Positions 52,813 to 60,721 of a stretch of DNA of 64,000 nt are shown here, one piece after another. The DNA comes from Pseudomonas sp. RC10 (lineage in GTDB: Bacteria > Pseudomonadota > Gammaproteobacteria > Pseudomonadales > Pseudomonadaceae). Position 1 is the first letter of the stretch. Each line of letters opens with the position of its first letter. The notes under the pieces were generated by a model. That model made no database searches and was not told the DNA's origin. It saw only the letters and a program-made list of their open reading frames with translations. The stretch lies in NCBI RefSeq assembly GCF_038397775.1, contig NZ_CP151650.1, forward strand, positions 1,612,001 through 1,676,000, given 5' to 3'. A program made the translations under genes and the position numbers.

Positions 52813-53736
52813 TCAGCCGCCTTTGGCCATTCCCATCTGGTCGGCGATTTCATTCCACATGTGCATCGCCACGTATGCGCGCCAGGGGCGCCACCCTTGT
52901 GAGTGCTTCAGCTGATCGGATTTGCGCGACAGTTCGGGCAATCGGCGAGTGATGGCCTGCATCAGTACCAGGTCCGTCGCGGGCCAAGCATCGGGGTCAC
53001 GCCAGGCGCGCATGGCGACGTACTCGACGGTCCACGGCCCTATGCCTGGCAGATCGAGCAGCTGTTTTCGCAGCGTTTCGGCATCCGGTTCATCGTTGTC
53101 GATGTCCAGTTCGCCCTCGGCCACAACGCGGGCGAAGTTCTGCAACGTGGCGACTCGTTTGGAGGGCATGCCGATTTTGTCGAGATCGACCTCGGCAAGT
53201 GCACGGGGCGTCGGAAAACGCCAAGGCGTTTGGGGGTGAGAAGGGACACCGACGGCGGTGCCAGCCCGTTCGACGAGTCGGCCGACAATCGTGGTCGCAG
53301 CCTTGACGCTCACCTGTTGGCCAACGATGGTACGCACCACCAGCTCAAAGCCTGACCAGGTGCCCGGCACGCGAAGACCGGGGGCCGTATCGAGCAGGCT
53401 TGAGAGCCAGGGATCCTGGCTCAAACCGGCCCGAACGGCTTCCGGCTCGGTGTGCAAGTCGAACAGGCGTGAGAGGCGGGGCGTCAACGTCTCTAGACGC
53501 CGGCTGGCTTCACCGTCGATGCGCACGATCAGTACGTGGCGTTGCGGATCGCAGCGCACGCTGAGCAGGCCGGTGGCACCCGCGATGTCGAGTGTCCGGT
53601 AGTAAACGTTGTCGTGAACGGTTTCCACGCCCCCTGTGGCGCGACCGGAAAAGAAACGGAGCATCCGCGTCCAGTCGAAGGGCGGTATGAACATGAGTTC
53701 AAGTTCATCAGTGGGCGTGCCGGAAACGATCTTCAT
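52813..53736 (-). CDS. alkA: DNA-3-methyladenine glycosylase II
   Basis: This 307-aa enzyme excises alkylated bases. ATG 53736 has AGAGG five bases upstream; a GTG one codon earlier is possible. The N-terminal AlkA_N domain starts IPPFDWTRMLRFFSGRA. The helix-hairpin-helix is LLDLPGIGPWTVEYVAMRAW, and the catalytic aspartate lies in AWPATDLVLMQA. It has no Ada domain. It follows the truncated LysR gene after 36 bases. Together with ogt it provides alkylation repair. Confidence 0.93.
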   Translation of the reverse strand: MKIVSGTPTDELELMFIPPFDWTRMLRFFSGRATGGVETVHDNVYYRTLDIAGATGLLSVRCDPQRHVLIVRIDGEASRRLETLTPRLSRLFDLHTEPEAVRAGLSQDPWLSSLLDTAPGLRVPGTWSGFELVVRTIVGQQVSVKAATTIVGRLVERAGTAVGVPSHPQTPWRFPTPRALAEVDLDKIGMPSKRVATLQNFARVVAEGELDIDNDEPDAETLRKQLLDLPGIGPWTVEYVAMRAWRDPDAWPATDLVLMQAITRRLPELSRKSDQLKHSQGWRPWRAYVAMHMWNEIADQMGMAKGG

Positions 53737-53772
53737 CACATCCTCTTGTTGGGCGAAAACGGAAACAAAGCC

Positions 53773-54114
53773 TCACAACGCCGGAAGTACCGGGCCCGTC
53801 GTTTGATTACAAGGCTTCATCCTGCGTTTCGATCCGGTGCGAAGGGCGATCACCCCTTGAATGGCCGACAGGGCAGGCTCAAGCGCTTCAGCGATGTCTT
53901 TTGCTTTCGCGGTAGGTCGGACTTGTCGTCCTTCCGGAATGAACAAAGGGTCTTTGAACTGAAGCCGGAGTTTGCCCAATACGTTGCTGACCGCAGGTTG
54001 CGAGACATCCAATGCCAGCGCAGCGCGGGTTACCCCCCGGGTCTGGTAGACCATCATGAAAGTCAGCAGGGTGTTCAAATCGAATTCGCGGAAAATAGCT
54101 TCGTCAAGCGCCAT
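53773..54114 (-). pseudogene. Truncated LysR regulator (HTH only)
   Basis: A 113-aa frame encodes a normal LysR N-terminus (FREFDLNTLLTFMMVYQTRG, DVSQPAVSNVLGKLRLQFKDPLF, PTAKAKDIAEALEPALSAIQG), then loses similarity at about residue 95 (GSKRRMKPCNQTTG) and stops. The entire ~200-residue effector domain is missing; alkA begins just after. It may still bind DNA as a short protein, but deletion of the 3' part is the simplest reading. Its start overlaps the end of the ABM gene by 11 bases. Confidence 0.75.
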
Positions 54115-54418
54115 GTCCGGCCTCCACAGCATTCGGGAGGAAACAGGCGAAACGCACACTGAAGGCCCCGCAGCCAAGCGACCAAATCATCAGTCCGAAG
54201 TCCTGCGAGCAAATGTGCTGTTGCATGGCAGTCTCGCTCGTCCACAAACCGGTCACCAGCCATACGTTCTCCTGCTGAGAACTTCGGGTGACATCGTATG
54301 AGAGGCAACCAGGTGATCCTTTCAGCGCTGTCACCAGTTCGACGAGGTGCGAGTGAAAGCTGCCCTCGAAGCCGGCCGCAGCTTTGATTTCCAGGGTGTT
54401 CACGGCGTGGATGGTCAT
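54104..54418 (-). CDS. ABM-fold protein under an RND-type promoter
   Basis: This 104-aa protein (ATG 54418, AAAGGAGG upstream) has the ABM pattern VNTLEIKAAAGFEGSFHSHLVELVTALKGSPGCLSYDV and VWLVTGLWTSETAMQQH. The last 30 residues (SLGCGAFSVRFACFLPNAVE) do not look like the family, so the 3' end may have shifted. ABM proteins often detoxify quinones. Its promoter duplicates that of the efflux operon, suggesting joint induction. Confidence 0.65.
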   Translation of the reverse strand: MTIHAVNTLEIKAAAGFEGSFHSHLVELVTALKGSPGCLSYDVTRSSQQENVWLVTGLWTSETAMQQHICSQDFGLMIWSLGCGAFSVRFACFLPNAVEAGHGA

Positions 54419-54472
54419 AAGAGGGCCTCCTTTGCGGCAATGGCCGACAGCGGAAATGCTCGAAAGTGATCT

Positions 54473-54532
54473 GATAGATGATAAGTTGTAACTATAATTC
54501 TTATGCTAAACGTCGTCATCTAAAACTGTCAA
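54473..54532 (-). promoter_or_regulatory. ABM promoter with TetR operator copy C
   Basis: On the minus strand TTGACA (54532-54527) is followed after 18 bases by TAGCAT (54508-54503). TTTTAGATGACGACG and CTTATCATCTATC form the same long inverted repeat as at 43913-43965, and even the flank CCGCTTGACAGTTT is shared. The divergent TetR gene starts at 54719. A further half-site, TAGATGATCA, lies near 54602. The rest of 54419-54718 is non-coding. Confidence 0.65.
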
Positions 54533-54718
54533 GCGGCAGGACGGAGAAGGGCTGAGTGGTTTTGCGAGAGGGGTTTTGGACGGACGGAGGACAATTGGAA
54601 TAGATGATCACTTGATTCTAAATATTCTATGGGGTATGAATGGCGTTATTGAGTAAGATTTGTGCAACACATGAGGTGGCGACTGAATGCCAGCCTCAGC
54701 ACAGACACAGGAACACCC

Positions 54719-55327
54719 ATGAAAAAATCCAAAGCCGAGACAGCGGAAACCCGTAAGCGGATCGTGAAAGTCGCCTCGCAAGAGTTCAAACGAACCGGCA
54801 TTCAGGCGACTCGGGTTTCGGAAATCATGGCCGCCGCCGGGCTGACCCACGGTGGTTTTTATCGTCACTTCGACTCCAAGGAGCAGCTGCTTGCCGAGGC
54901 GTGCGCCACCGCAATGGGCAACCTTGCAGAAAAGGCTCGTACAGCCGTAAAGGGAGGGAAGGGCGCCTTCGCCGATTACCTCAGCGAGTTCATGTCACGT
55001 GCCTTTCACGAGGACTGCTCAGGCAGTTGTGCGTTCGTTACGATGGGCAGCGAATTGGCCCGTGCCGATGACCGGACCCGGAATGCAATGACAGAAGGCT
55101 TTCGCACCTGGATCGACATTCTTGCCGAGCAGGATCCCGAAAAGGACTCCAAGGCGGCGCATGCCGATGCAATGTTCAAACTCTCGGCCATGATCGGTGC
55201 TGTGACCATGGCACGGATCATCGACGATGCTGACTTCGCGGATGACGTGTTGACCGAGGCGCGGGCGCGTCTGGTCGAGCCTGTTCCTAAACGCTCGAAA
55301 AAAACACCCGCGACTCAAGACGTCTAA
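54719..55327 (+). CDS. TetR-family regulator, paralogue of the efflux-operon TetR
   Basis: This 202-aa protein starts MKKSKAETAETRKRIVKVAS (ATG 54719, AGGA upstream). The HTH reads RVSEIMAAAGLTHGGFYRHF, matching the TetR at 43063 nearly residue for residue, and the C-terminal half has the similar SCAFVTMGSELARADDRTR and LSAMIGAVTMARIIDDAD. It is divergent from the ABM/LysR/alkA strand with operator copy C between. It probably binds the same operators as its paralogue. Confidence 0.9.
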   Translation: MKKSKAETAETRKRIVKVASQEFKRTGIQATRVSEIMAAAGLTHGGFYRHFDSKEQLLAEACATAMGNLAEKARTAVKGGKGAFADYLSEFMSRAFHEDCSGSCAFVTMGSELARADDRTRNAMTEGFRTWIDILAEQDPEKDSKAAHADAMFKLSAMIGAVTMARIIDDADFADDVLTEARARLVEPVPKRSKKTPATQDV

Positions 55328-55383
55328 ACCCTTCCTTTTGATGCCAGGGCTCCTTTGCAGCAACTCAGAGGGGCTCGTTGTCG

Positions 55384-55689
55384 TCACAGCAATTTGTCAC
55401 TCATCAGCTGTACGAACGCCTGAATCGCTTTCTCATCACGTTTGAAGGAGTGACAGGCCCCTGACTTTCGGCAACTGATCAGGCCCGCTCGCTGCAAGAT
55501 CGATAAATGCGCCGACACCGTCGACTGTGCCAGGCCGGCGCGCTCATCGATCTGCCCTGCAGACACACCCAGCTCGCGCCCGTGCTTCTGATCTGGAAAA
55601 CAGATATCCGGATTTTTCAGCCAATCGAGAATGTCTCGGCGCACGGAGTGAGCCATGGCTTTGAAGGCAGTGTCGAGGTTCACGGACAT
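55384..55689 (-). CDS. ArsR-family transcriptional regulator
   Basis: This 101-aa winged-HTH protein reads FKAMAHSVRRDILDWLKNPD, then ERAGLAQSTVSAHLSILQRAGLISCRKSGACHSFKRDE. There is no classical CVC metal site in the recognition helix; cysteines in ISCRKSGACH could sense oxidants. It is 27 bases after the nitroreductase gene on the same strand and probably autoregulates the pair through the palindrome at 56432. Confidence 0.9.
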   Translation of the reverse strand: MSVNLDTAFKAMAHSVRRDILDWLKNPDICFPDQKHGRELGVSAGQIDERAGLAQSTVSAHLSILQRAGLISCRKSGACHSFKRDEKAIQAFVQLMSDKLL

Positions 55690-55716
55690 GACAATCTTAA
55701 TTCCTTAAACTGACGA

Positions 55717-56382
55717 TCAGATGCTGGCCCAGAATCCGGGACCATTGACCGTCGAACGCGTTTCCGTCAGGTCCTTCCGCACAAAACCGTCTCGGAACAC
55801 CAACTCGGATTGATCGAGATGACCCGGCTTCGGCCAGGCGGGCACAGTGCCTTTCCCCACGGTGATCAGCATCGAAATCAGGTGGTCTTCCGGTAAATCG
55901 ATAATCCGCGCCACCGCCTCCGGATCAAAGCCGATCAGCGGGCAGGACTCGTAACCCATTGCCTTGGCCGTGAGCATGATGTTCTGCGCGAGGAAGCCAG
56001 TGGATCGGATCGCCTCATCGCGCTGCAGTTGCTCCTTACCCTCGTAAAACGCGTGCATCATCGGCAGCAGCGTGTTCTGCACGTTGAGTGGCGCGTTGCG
56101 CCAGTACCGGGCTGGGTCCTTGCGCCAGGCTTTAACATCGGCGCACACGACAAACAGCAGTGATGCATCTGTGACTTGCTCCTGATCGAATGCGGCTTCG
56201 CGTAGCCGTGCCCGCACTTCAGGATTCTTGACGTTGACCAACCGCCAATGCTGGACGTTAAACGACGAGGGTGCTTCCAGCGCCAAGTCGATCAGTAGCT
56301 GCTCTTCCGCGTCCGAGAGGGTGTGTCGCGGATCGTAGTGTTTGGTCGAACGACGATCGCGAATGGTTTGAAAGGTATCCAA
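55717..56382 (-). CDS. Nitroreductase-family FMN oxidoreductase
   Basis: This 221-aa flavoprotein has the family start TIRDRRSTKHYDPRHTLSD (FMN-binding RRSxK-type), LEAPSSFNVQHWRLVNVKN and GYESCPLIGFDPEAVARII. Such enzymes reduce nitroaromatics, quinones or enals with NAD(P)H. It is the first gene of an operon with arsR, preceded by a perfect 8-bp inverted repeat about 50 bases upstream. Confidence 0.9.
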   Translation of the reverse strand: MDTFQTIRDRRSTKHYDPRHTLSDAEEQLLIDLALEAPSSFNVQHWRLVNVKNPEVRARLREAAFDQEQVTDASLLFVVCADVKAWRKDPARYWRNAPLNVQNTLLPMMHAFYEGKEQLQRDEAIRSTGFLAQNIMLTAKAMGYESCPLIGFDPEAVARIIDLPEDHLISMLITVGKGTVPAWPKPGHLDQSELVFRDGFVRKDLTETRSTVNGPGFWASI

Positions 56383-56431
56383 AAAAGAACTCCTGAAGCC
56401 AGCGTGCTGGCCGCGAGTGGTGCGGCTTGTA

Positions 56432-56459
56432 TTTATAGATTAAACAAGTACTCTATAAA
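56432..56459 (-). promoter_or_regulatory. Perfect inverted-repeat operator of the nitroreductase-arsR operon
   Basis: TTTATAGA (56432-56439) and TCTATAAA (56452-56459) are perfectly inverted with a 12-base spacer. On the minus strand TTGCAC (56466-56461) and TAATCT (about 56442-56437) give a plausible promoter overlapped by the repeat. The layout fits an ArsR-type autorepressor. Confidence 0.6.
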
Positions 56460-56552
56460 AGTGCAACACAGCATGCTCAATGAGGATGATGACTGAACGC
56501 CTGATGGTGAATGAGTGCGGATGATCGTTCACATCAGCCGCACTCGGATGCG

Positions 56553-57347
56553 TCATGCCTGCAGACGGGTTGCCGGTTTGGTCAGCGACAGGTTTGGCCG
56601 CAGTGCTTCGCGAGCCCGCTCGAAGGCATCCCAGTCAGTCAGGTCAGGAAGCGACGGGATCGTGATGATTTCACCCTTGTCCAGCGCGACCAGCGCGGCG
56701 TTCACCAGGTCAGTGACCGACATGACCATCTCTTTCGGCAGGTTGCTGATGGGCAGGCGAGCAGTGTCCCAGAATGGGGTTTCAGTCACGCCAGGCAGAA
56801 CGGCCTGCACACGAATGTTCTTGTCGTGAAGTTCGTGGTGCAGTGATTGGGTCAGGCTGACGACGAATGATTTGGTACCGGCATAGACGCCATTGAGGAT
56901 GTCGGGCGCCAAAGCAACAGCGGAAGCGATGTTGATCACCGTGCCTTCTTCGCGTTCGACGAAACCGGGAACCGCTGCGTAGGTAAGACGGGTCAGGGCC
57001 GTGACGTTAAGGGCAATCATGTGGGTCATTTCATCCACGTTGGATTGCAACAGTGGAGTGGCTGCGCCAATTCCGGCGTTGTTCACCAGAAGGGTGATGC
57101 TGGCGTCCTGTTTGATCATTTGTTCGATCCGCAGTAGGCCTTCCGGGGTGGCAATGTCGGCAGCGGCGATTTCAACTGACCGGCCGGTACGGTCGCTGAT
57201 GCGCGACGCCACTTCGGCGAGTTTTGTGCGATTGCGAGCCACGAGAATCAAGTCGTAGCCGCGCTCAGCCAGGCGTTCAGCGTATTGCTCGCCAATGCCG
57301 GTCGATGCGCCGGTAACCACAGCAGTGCCTTTGTGTTTCACGTTCAT
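56553..57347 (-). CDS. Short-chain dehydrogenase (SDR, YqjQ/DltE-like)
   Basis: This 264-aa enzyme starts MNVKHKGTAVVTGASTGIGE (ATG 57347, GAGGAAA upstream). It has TGASTGIG, an arginine after strand 2 (LVARNRTKL, implying NADP), NNAG, catalytic Ser in NIASAVA and Tyr-Lys in YAGTKSF. The C-terminus PSLPDLTDWDAFERAREAL is typical of this subgroup. It is divergent from the GlxA-type regulator at 57461. Confidence 0.9.
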   Translation of the reverse strand: MNVKHKGTAVVTGASTGIGEQYAERLAERGYDLILVARNRTKLAEVASRISDRTGRSVEIAAADIATPEGLLRIEQMIKQDASITLLVNNAGIGAATPLLQSNVDEMTHMIALNVTALTRLTYAAVPGFVEREEGTVINIASAVALAPDILNGVYAGTKSFVVSLTQSLHHELHDKNIRVQAVLPGVTETPFWDTARLPISNLPKEMVMSVTDLVNAALVALDKGEIITIPSLPDLTDWDAFERAREALRPNLSLTKPATRLQA

Positions 57348-57365
57348 GATGTTTTCCTCAGGTGA

Positions 57366-57395
57366 GTAGTTCGTGTTTGTGTGGAGCAAAACTAC
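57366..57395. promoter_or_regulatory. Possible operator between SDR and GlxA-type regulator
   Basis: GTAGTT (57366-57371) and AACTAC (57390-57395) are inverted with an 18-base spacer in the 113-base divergent region. It is short and could be accidental. Confidence 0.3.
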
Positions 57396-57460
57396 CCACT
57401 GACGCCGCTTGGCGAAATGTCATGGACGCACCGATTTCTGCCACCGCTCGGGAGTGCTCT

Positions 57461-58411
57461 ATGCAACGTATCGGTTTTATCGTTTACCCGTCGTTTCAGT
57501 CCACCGGGCTGGCCGCCGTCAGCGTGTTCGAAGTGGCCAATCACGTTTGCGGCAGAACGGTGTACGACATTCATATGGTGTCCGAAGACGGAGGAAGGGT
57601 TGCGGCGTCGGCGGCTATCGCTGTGGACAGCGAGCCGTTTGCGCTCGACCATTTCGATACGCTGATCGTCTGCGGGGGCATTGATGCGCCGCAAGCGAGC
57701 GACAAAATGAAGGCGTTCATTGGGGCCTCGGCTTTACAGACTCGCCGCATGGCGTCCATGTGTACCGGCGCATTCATTCTCGCTCAGGCCGGGGTGCTGA
57801 ACGGGCGTCGTGCAACCACTCATTGGCTGATGGCGCAGGCGTTGCGCGGGCATTTTCCGGAGGTGATGGTGGAAGAAGACCGCATCTTCATCATCGACGG
57901 CAACGTCTGGACATCGGCGGGCATGACAGCTGGCGTCGACATGGCGCTGGCCATGGTGGAGAAAGACCTCGGCGCCGATGTTGCCCGATCCATCGCCCAG
58001 AAGATGGTGCTCTATCATCGCCGCGCAGGTGGCCAATCGCAGCATTCAGCGTTACTCGACATCCGCCCTCGCTCGGACCGTGTACAAACTGCGCTGGATT
58101 TCGCCAGGCGCAACCTCCACACCACATTGACGGTAGAGCAACTGGCGGATGCGGCTCACTTGAGCCTTCGCCAGTTCAATCGCAGCTTCCTGCTGGAAAC
58201 CGGCATGACACCCGCGAAGGCCGTCGAAAAGCTGCGGGTAGAAGCCGCTCAGCTGTTACTCGAACAGGCCCGGCATCCACTGGAGATCGTGGCGAGAGAG
58301 ACCGGTTTCGTCGGTCGCGAAAGAATGCGTCGCGCCTTCCTTCGCGTGCTGGGATTGTCACCGCAGGATTTGAAGCGGGGGCATAAAACCGTCAACGCGC
58401 TCGGGGTCTGA
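57461..58411 (+). CDS. GlxA-type transcriptional regulator (DJ-1/PfpI domain + AraC HTH)
   Basis: This 316-aa regulator starts MQRIGFIVYPSFQSTGLAAV (ATG 57461, GGGAG seven bases upstream; ATG 57422 is possible). The amidotransferase-like domain has MCTGAFILAQAG with the elbow cysteine, and ATTHWLMAQ and NVWTSAGMTAGVD. The AraC HTH (about 215-316) has LADAAHLSLRQFNRSFLLETGMTPAK and IVARETGFVGRERMRRAF. It is homologous to the protein at 23236 and likely controls the divergent SDR gene. Confidence 0.9.
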   Translation: MQRIGFIVYPSFQSTGLAAVSVFEVANHVCGRTVYDIHMVSEDGGRVAASAAIAVDSEPFALDHFDTLIVCGGIDAPQASDKMKAFIGASALQTRRMASMCTGAFILAQAGVLNGRRATTHWLMAQALRGHFPEVMVEEDRIFIIDGNVWTSAGMTAGVDMALAMVEKDLGADVARSIAQKMVLYHRRAGGQSQHSALLDIRPRSDRVQTALDFARRNLHTTLTVEQLADAAHLSLRQFNRSFLLETGMTPAKAVEKLRVEAAQLLLEQARHPLEIVARETGFVGRERMRRAFLRVLGLSPQDLKRGHKTVNALGV

Positions 58412-58417
58412 CGCGGA

Positions 58418-58846
58418 TCAGCGAGGCCACAGCACCATCTGGGTACACCTGAACAATGCGATCGCTTTGCCAGTGGCTTCATCGCTGACGGTGGCATCCC
58501 AGACCTGTGTGTTCTTCCCCAAGTGTTGGGCTTTCGCAGTGCAGGCGACGCTGCCCTCCCGAATGGTGCTCATGTGGTTACTTTTCAGTTCGATCGTGGT
58601 GAAAGACATCGCGCCCTCGGGAAGATGGGCCAGTGCCGCGAACCCGCACGTGGAGTCGGCGAGGGCGACCACACTGGCGGCGTGCAGAAATCCGTTAGGC
58701 GCCAGATGGAACGGCTGCACGGCCATCCGGCTTTTAAGTTGTCGTTCGTCGAGTTCGATCATTTCGACGCCGAGGTATCCCGGCAGACTTCCCTGTGCGT
58801 TCTGGTTCATCAGTTCGACGGAGGCTTCATTTCTGAGCATCTTCAT
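58418..58846 (-). CDS. PaaI-type hotdog thioesterase
   Basis: This 142-aa protein (ATG 58846, GGGAG seven bases upstream; the frame opens at 58909) has the hotdog motif LAPNGFLHAASVVALADSTCGFAAL and TTIELKSNHMSTIREGSVACTAKAQHLG. It should hydrolyse acyl-CoA, often aromatic. It converges with the GlxA-type gene, six bases apart. Confidence 0.85.
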   Translation of the reverse strand: MKMLRNEASVELMNQNAQGSLPGYLGVEMIELDERQLKSRMAVQPFHLAPNGFLHAASVVALADSTCGFAALAHLPEGAMSFTTIELKSNHMSTIREGSVACTAKAQHLGKNTQVWDATVSDEATGKAIALFRCTQMVLWPR

Positions 58847-59203
58847 TCGGGTCTCCCGGGTAGCAAGTGTCTTTATTCTGGATTTTAGATTGAAACGGTC
58901 ATCTATCAAGTGTTAGATTTTGTGTCGACACAGCTTTATGCAGGGTCGAACGCACGTCGTTGTAGAGCCATTTTCCAGATTTTCGTCTCGTGATTACTGA
59001 GGTTTTACCGCAGGAATGGGCCTTGTTCGATCTGAAAAACGTACAGGTTGGAGCAACGGTTTCGTCTGACGAAATCCGAGGGTGGGGTCTCACAACGTGC
59101 TCAGGCGGCACGAAGCCTTACGGTGCCGGGCGCAGGGTTCGCACGATCCGATCGCCGACAGGGCATCTCATTCTCTTATTGCACCGGATTCATCGAGGTA
59201 CGC
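58847..59203. promoter_or_regulatory. Divergent control region with a perfect 12-bp palindrome
   Basis: TGTGTCGACACA at 58921-58932 is a perfect palindrome in this 357-base region between the thioesterase and MFS genes. Nearby, TTTTAGAT (58883-58890) and TCATCTATC (58899-58907) resemble half-sites of the TetR operators at 43.9 and 54.5 kb with a shorter spacing. No gene is seen. Confidence 0.4.
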
Positions 59204-60496
59204 ATGCTTTCTGACTGGCTTTCAAACCTGCTTTCGCGACGAAACATTCACTATGCGTGGGCCATGGTGGTCGTGACGTTTCTGGCTTCATTGGTCAGCG
59301 CTGCCGCTGTGGGCGCGCCGGGTATTTTCATTGTGCCGATGCAGATGGAATTCGGTTGGGACACGGTACAGATCTCCTCGGCGCTCTCGATCCGTTTCGT
59401 CCTGTTCGGCCTGACTGCGCCGTTCGCGGCGGCGCTGATGAGCAAGTACGGTCCGCGCACGGTCACGATCACGGCGATCATCGTGATCATGGTCAGCCTG
59501 ATGCTGTCCCTTGGCATGACCGAGGTCTGGCAATTGATCGCGCTCTGGGGGATTGGCGTGGGTGTCGGCGCGGGTATGACTGCGCTGGTGCTGGGAGCTG
59601 TCGTTTCGTCTCGCTGGTTCAATCATCGTCGGGGTCTGGTGATCGGCGTGTTGACCGCGAGTAACGCTACCGGTCAGTTGATCTTCATGCCCCTTTTAGC
59701 CAGCGTTTCTGATCATTACGGTTGGCGTTGGGCGTTGGTGGTGCTGTCTGCGCTGCTGGCGATCGTGGCTATAGCGGTGCTGATGTTCATGCGCGATCGC
59801 CCCAGCGAACTCGGGCTGCGTCCTTATGGCGACATCAGCACCGACCCGATTGTCGAGCCAGTGCAGAGTGGGGAGTCGATCTTTTCGGCCACGCTGACCA
59901 CGCTGCGTGACGCCGCCAGGACCCGCGTGTTCTGGATTCTGTTCGCGACCTTCTTTATCTGTGGCGCGAGCACGGCAGGCTTGGTGCAGGTGCACTTGAT
60001 TCCACTGTGCGGCGATTTCGGCATCAGTCCGATGCAGGCGTCCGGGTTGCTTGCGGTCATGGGCGTGTTCGATCTTATTGGCACGGTGTTGTCAGGGTGG
60101 TTGTCCGACCGTTTCGACAGCCGGCATCTGTTGTTTTGGTACTACGGGTTGCGCGGCTTGTCGCTGATCGCGCTGCCGTACTCTGACTTTACGATTTGGG
60201 GGCTCTCGGTGTTCGCGATCTTCTACGGGCTCGACTGGATTGCAACGGTGCCGCCGACGGTTCGTCTGGCCGTGAACAGGTTCGGGCCTGAGCGAGCGGG
60301 TTTAGTGTTTGGCTGGGTATTCGCCGGACATCAAATCGGTGCGGCAGTGGCAGCCTTCGCTGGGGGGTGGTCAAAAGAGCATCTATTCAGTTACTTGCCG
60401 GCGTTCTTCGTGGCAGGCGTTTTGTGTGTGCTGGCGTCCGCCGTCATCATGACCATCCGCCGAGAGAAAGTAACGCCCGCGTTGCTTGCCCAATAA
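59204..60496 (+). CDS. MFS transporter (monocarboxylate/oxalate-formate antiporter-like)
   Basis: This 430-aa permease starts MLSDWLSNLLSRRNIHYAWA (ATG 59204, GAGG six bases upstream). It has 12 membrane segments and family features GAPGIFIVPMQMEFGWDTVQIS, LMSKYGPRTVTI, SSRWFNHRRGLVIGVLTASNATGQLIF and LSGWLSDRFDSRHLL. Members carry organic acids. It may work with the divergent PaaI-type thioesterase in aromatic acid use, but this is inference from position only. Confidence 0.9.
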   Translation: MLSDWLSNLLSRRNIHYAWAMVVVTFLASLVSAAAVGAPGIFIVPMQMEFGWDTVQISSALSIRFVLFGLTAPFAAALMSKYGPRTVTITAIIVIMVSLMLSLGMTEVWQLIALWGIGVGVGAGMTALVLGAVVSSRWFNHRRGLVIGVLTASNATGQLIFMPLLASVSDHYGWRWALVVLSALLAIVAIAVLMFMRDRPSELGLRPYGDISTDPIVEPVQSGESIFSATLTTLRDAARTRVFWILFATFFICGASTAGLVQVHLIPLCGDFGISPMQASGLLAVMGVFDLIGTVLSGWLSDRFDSRHLLFWYYGLRGLSLIALPYSDFTIWGLSVFAIFYGLDWIATVPPTVRLAVNRFGPERAGLVFGWVFAGHQIGAAVAAFAGGWSKEHLFSYLPAFFVAGVLCVLASAVIMTIRREKVTPALLAQ

Positions 60497-60721
60497 CAGA
60501 CAACAGCTGCGATGACCCTCTGTTCGTTGCGTCACGTGAGGGTCCTGAGCTTTGGATGACAGATGAAATCCTGAACGATCGAGATGGTGTATCAGGATAA
60601 CGGTTGAAATCCACAATTCAAAAAAGCTGCTATTCTGCCGCACGGCCAGACCGGTCATGGATGTCCGGACCGACACAGGGAAAGGGCCATTCAGTGGGCG
60701 ATGCCGATGCGGGAGCAGAGT

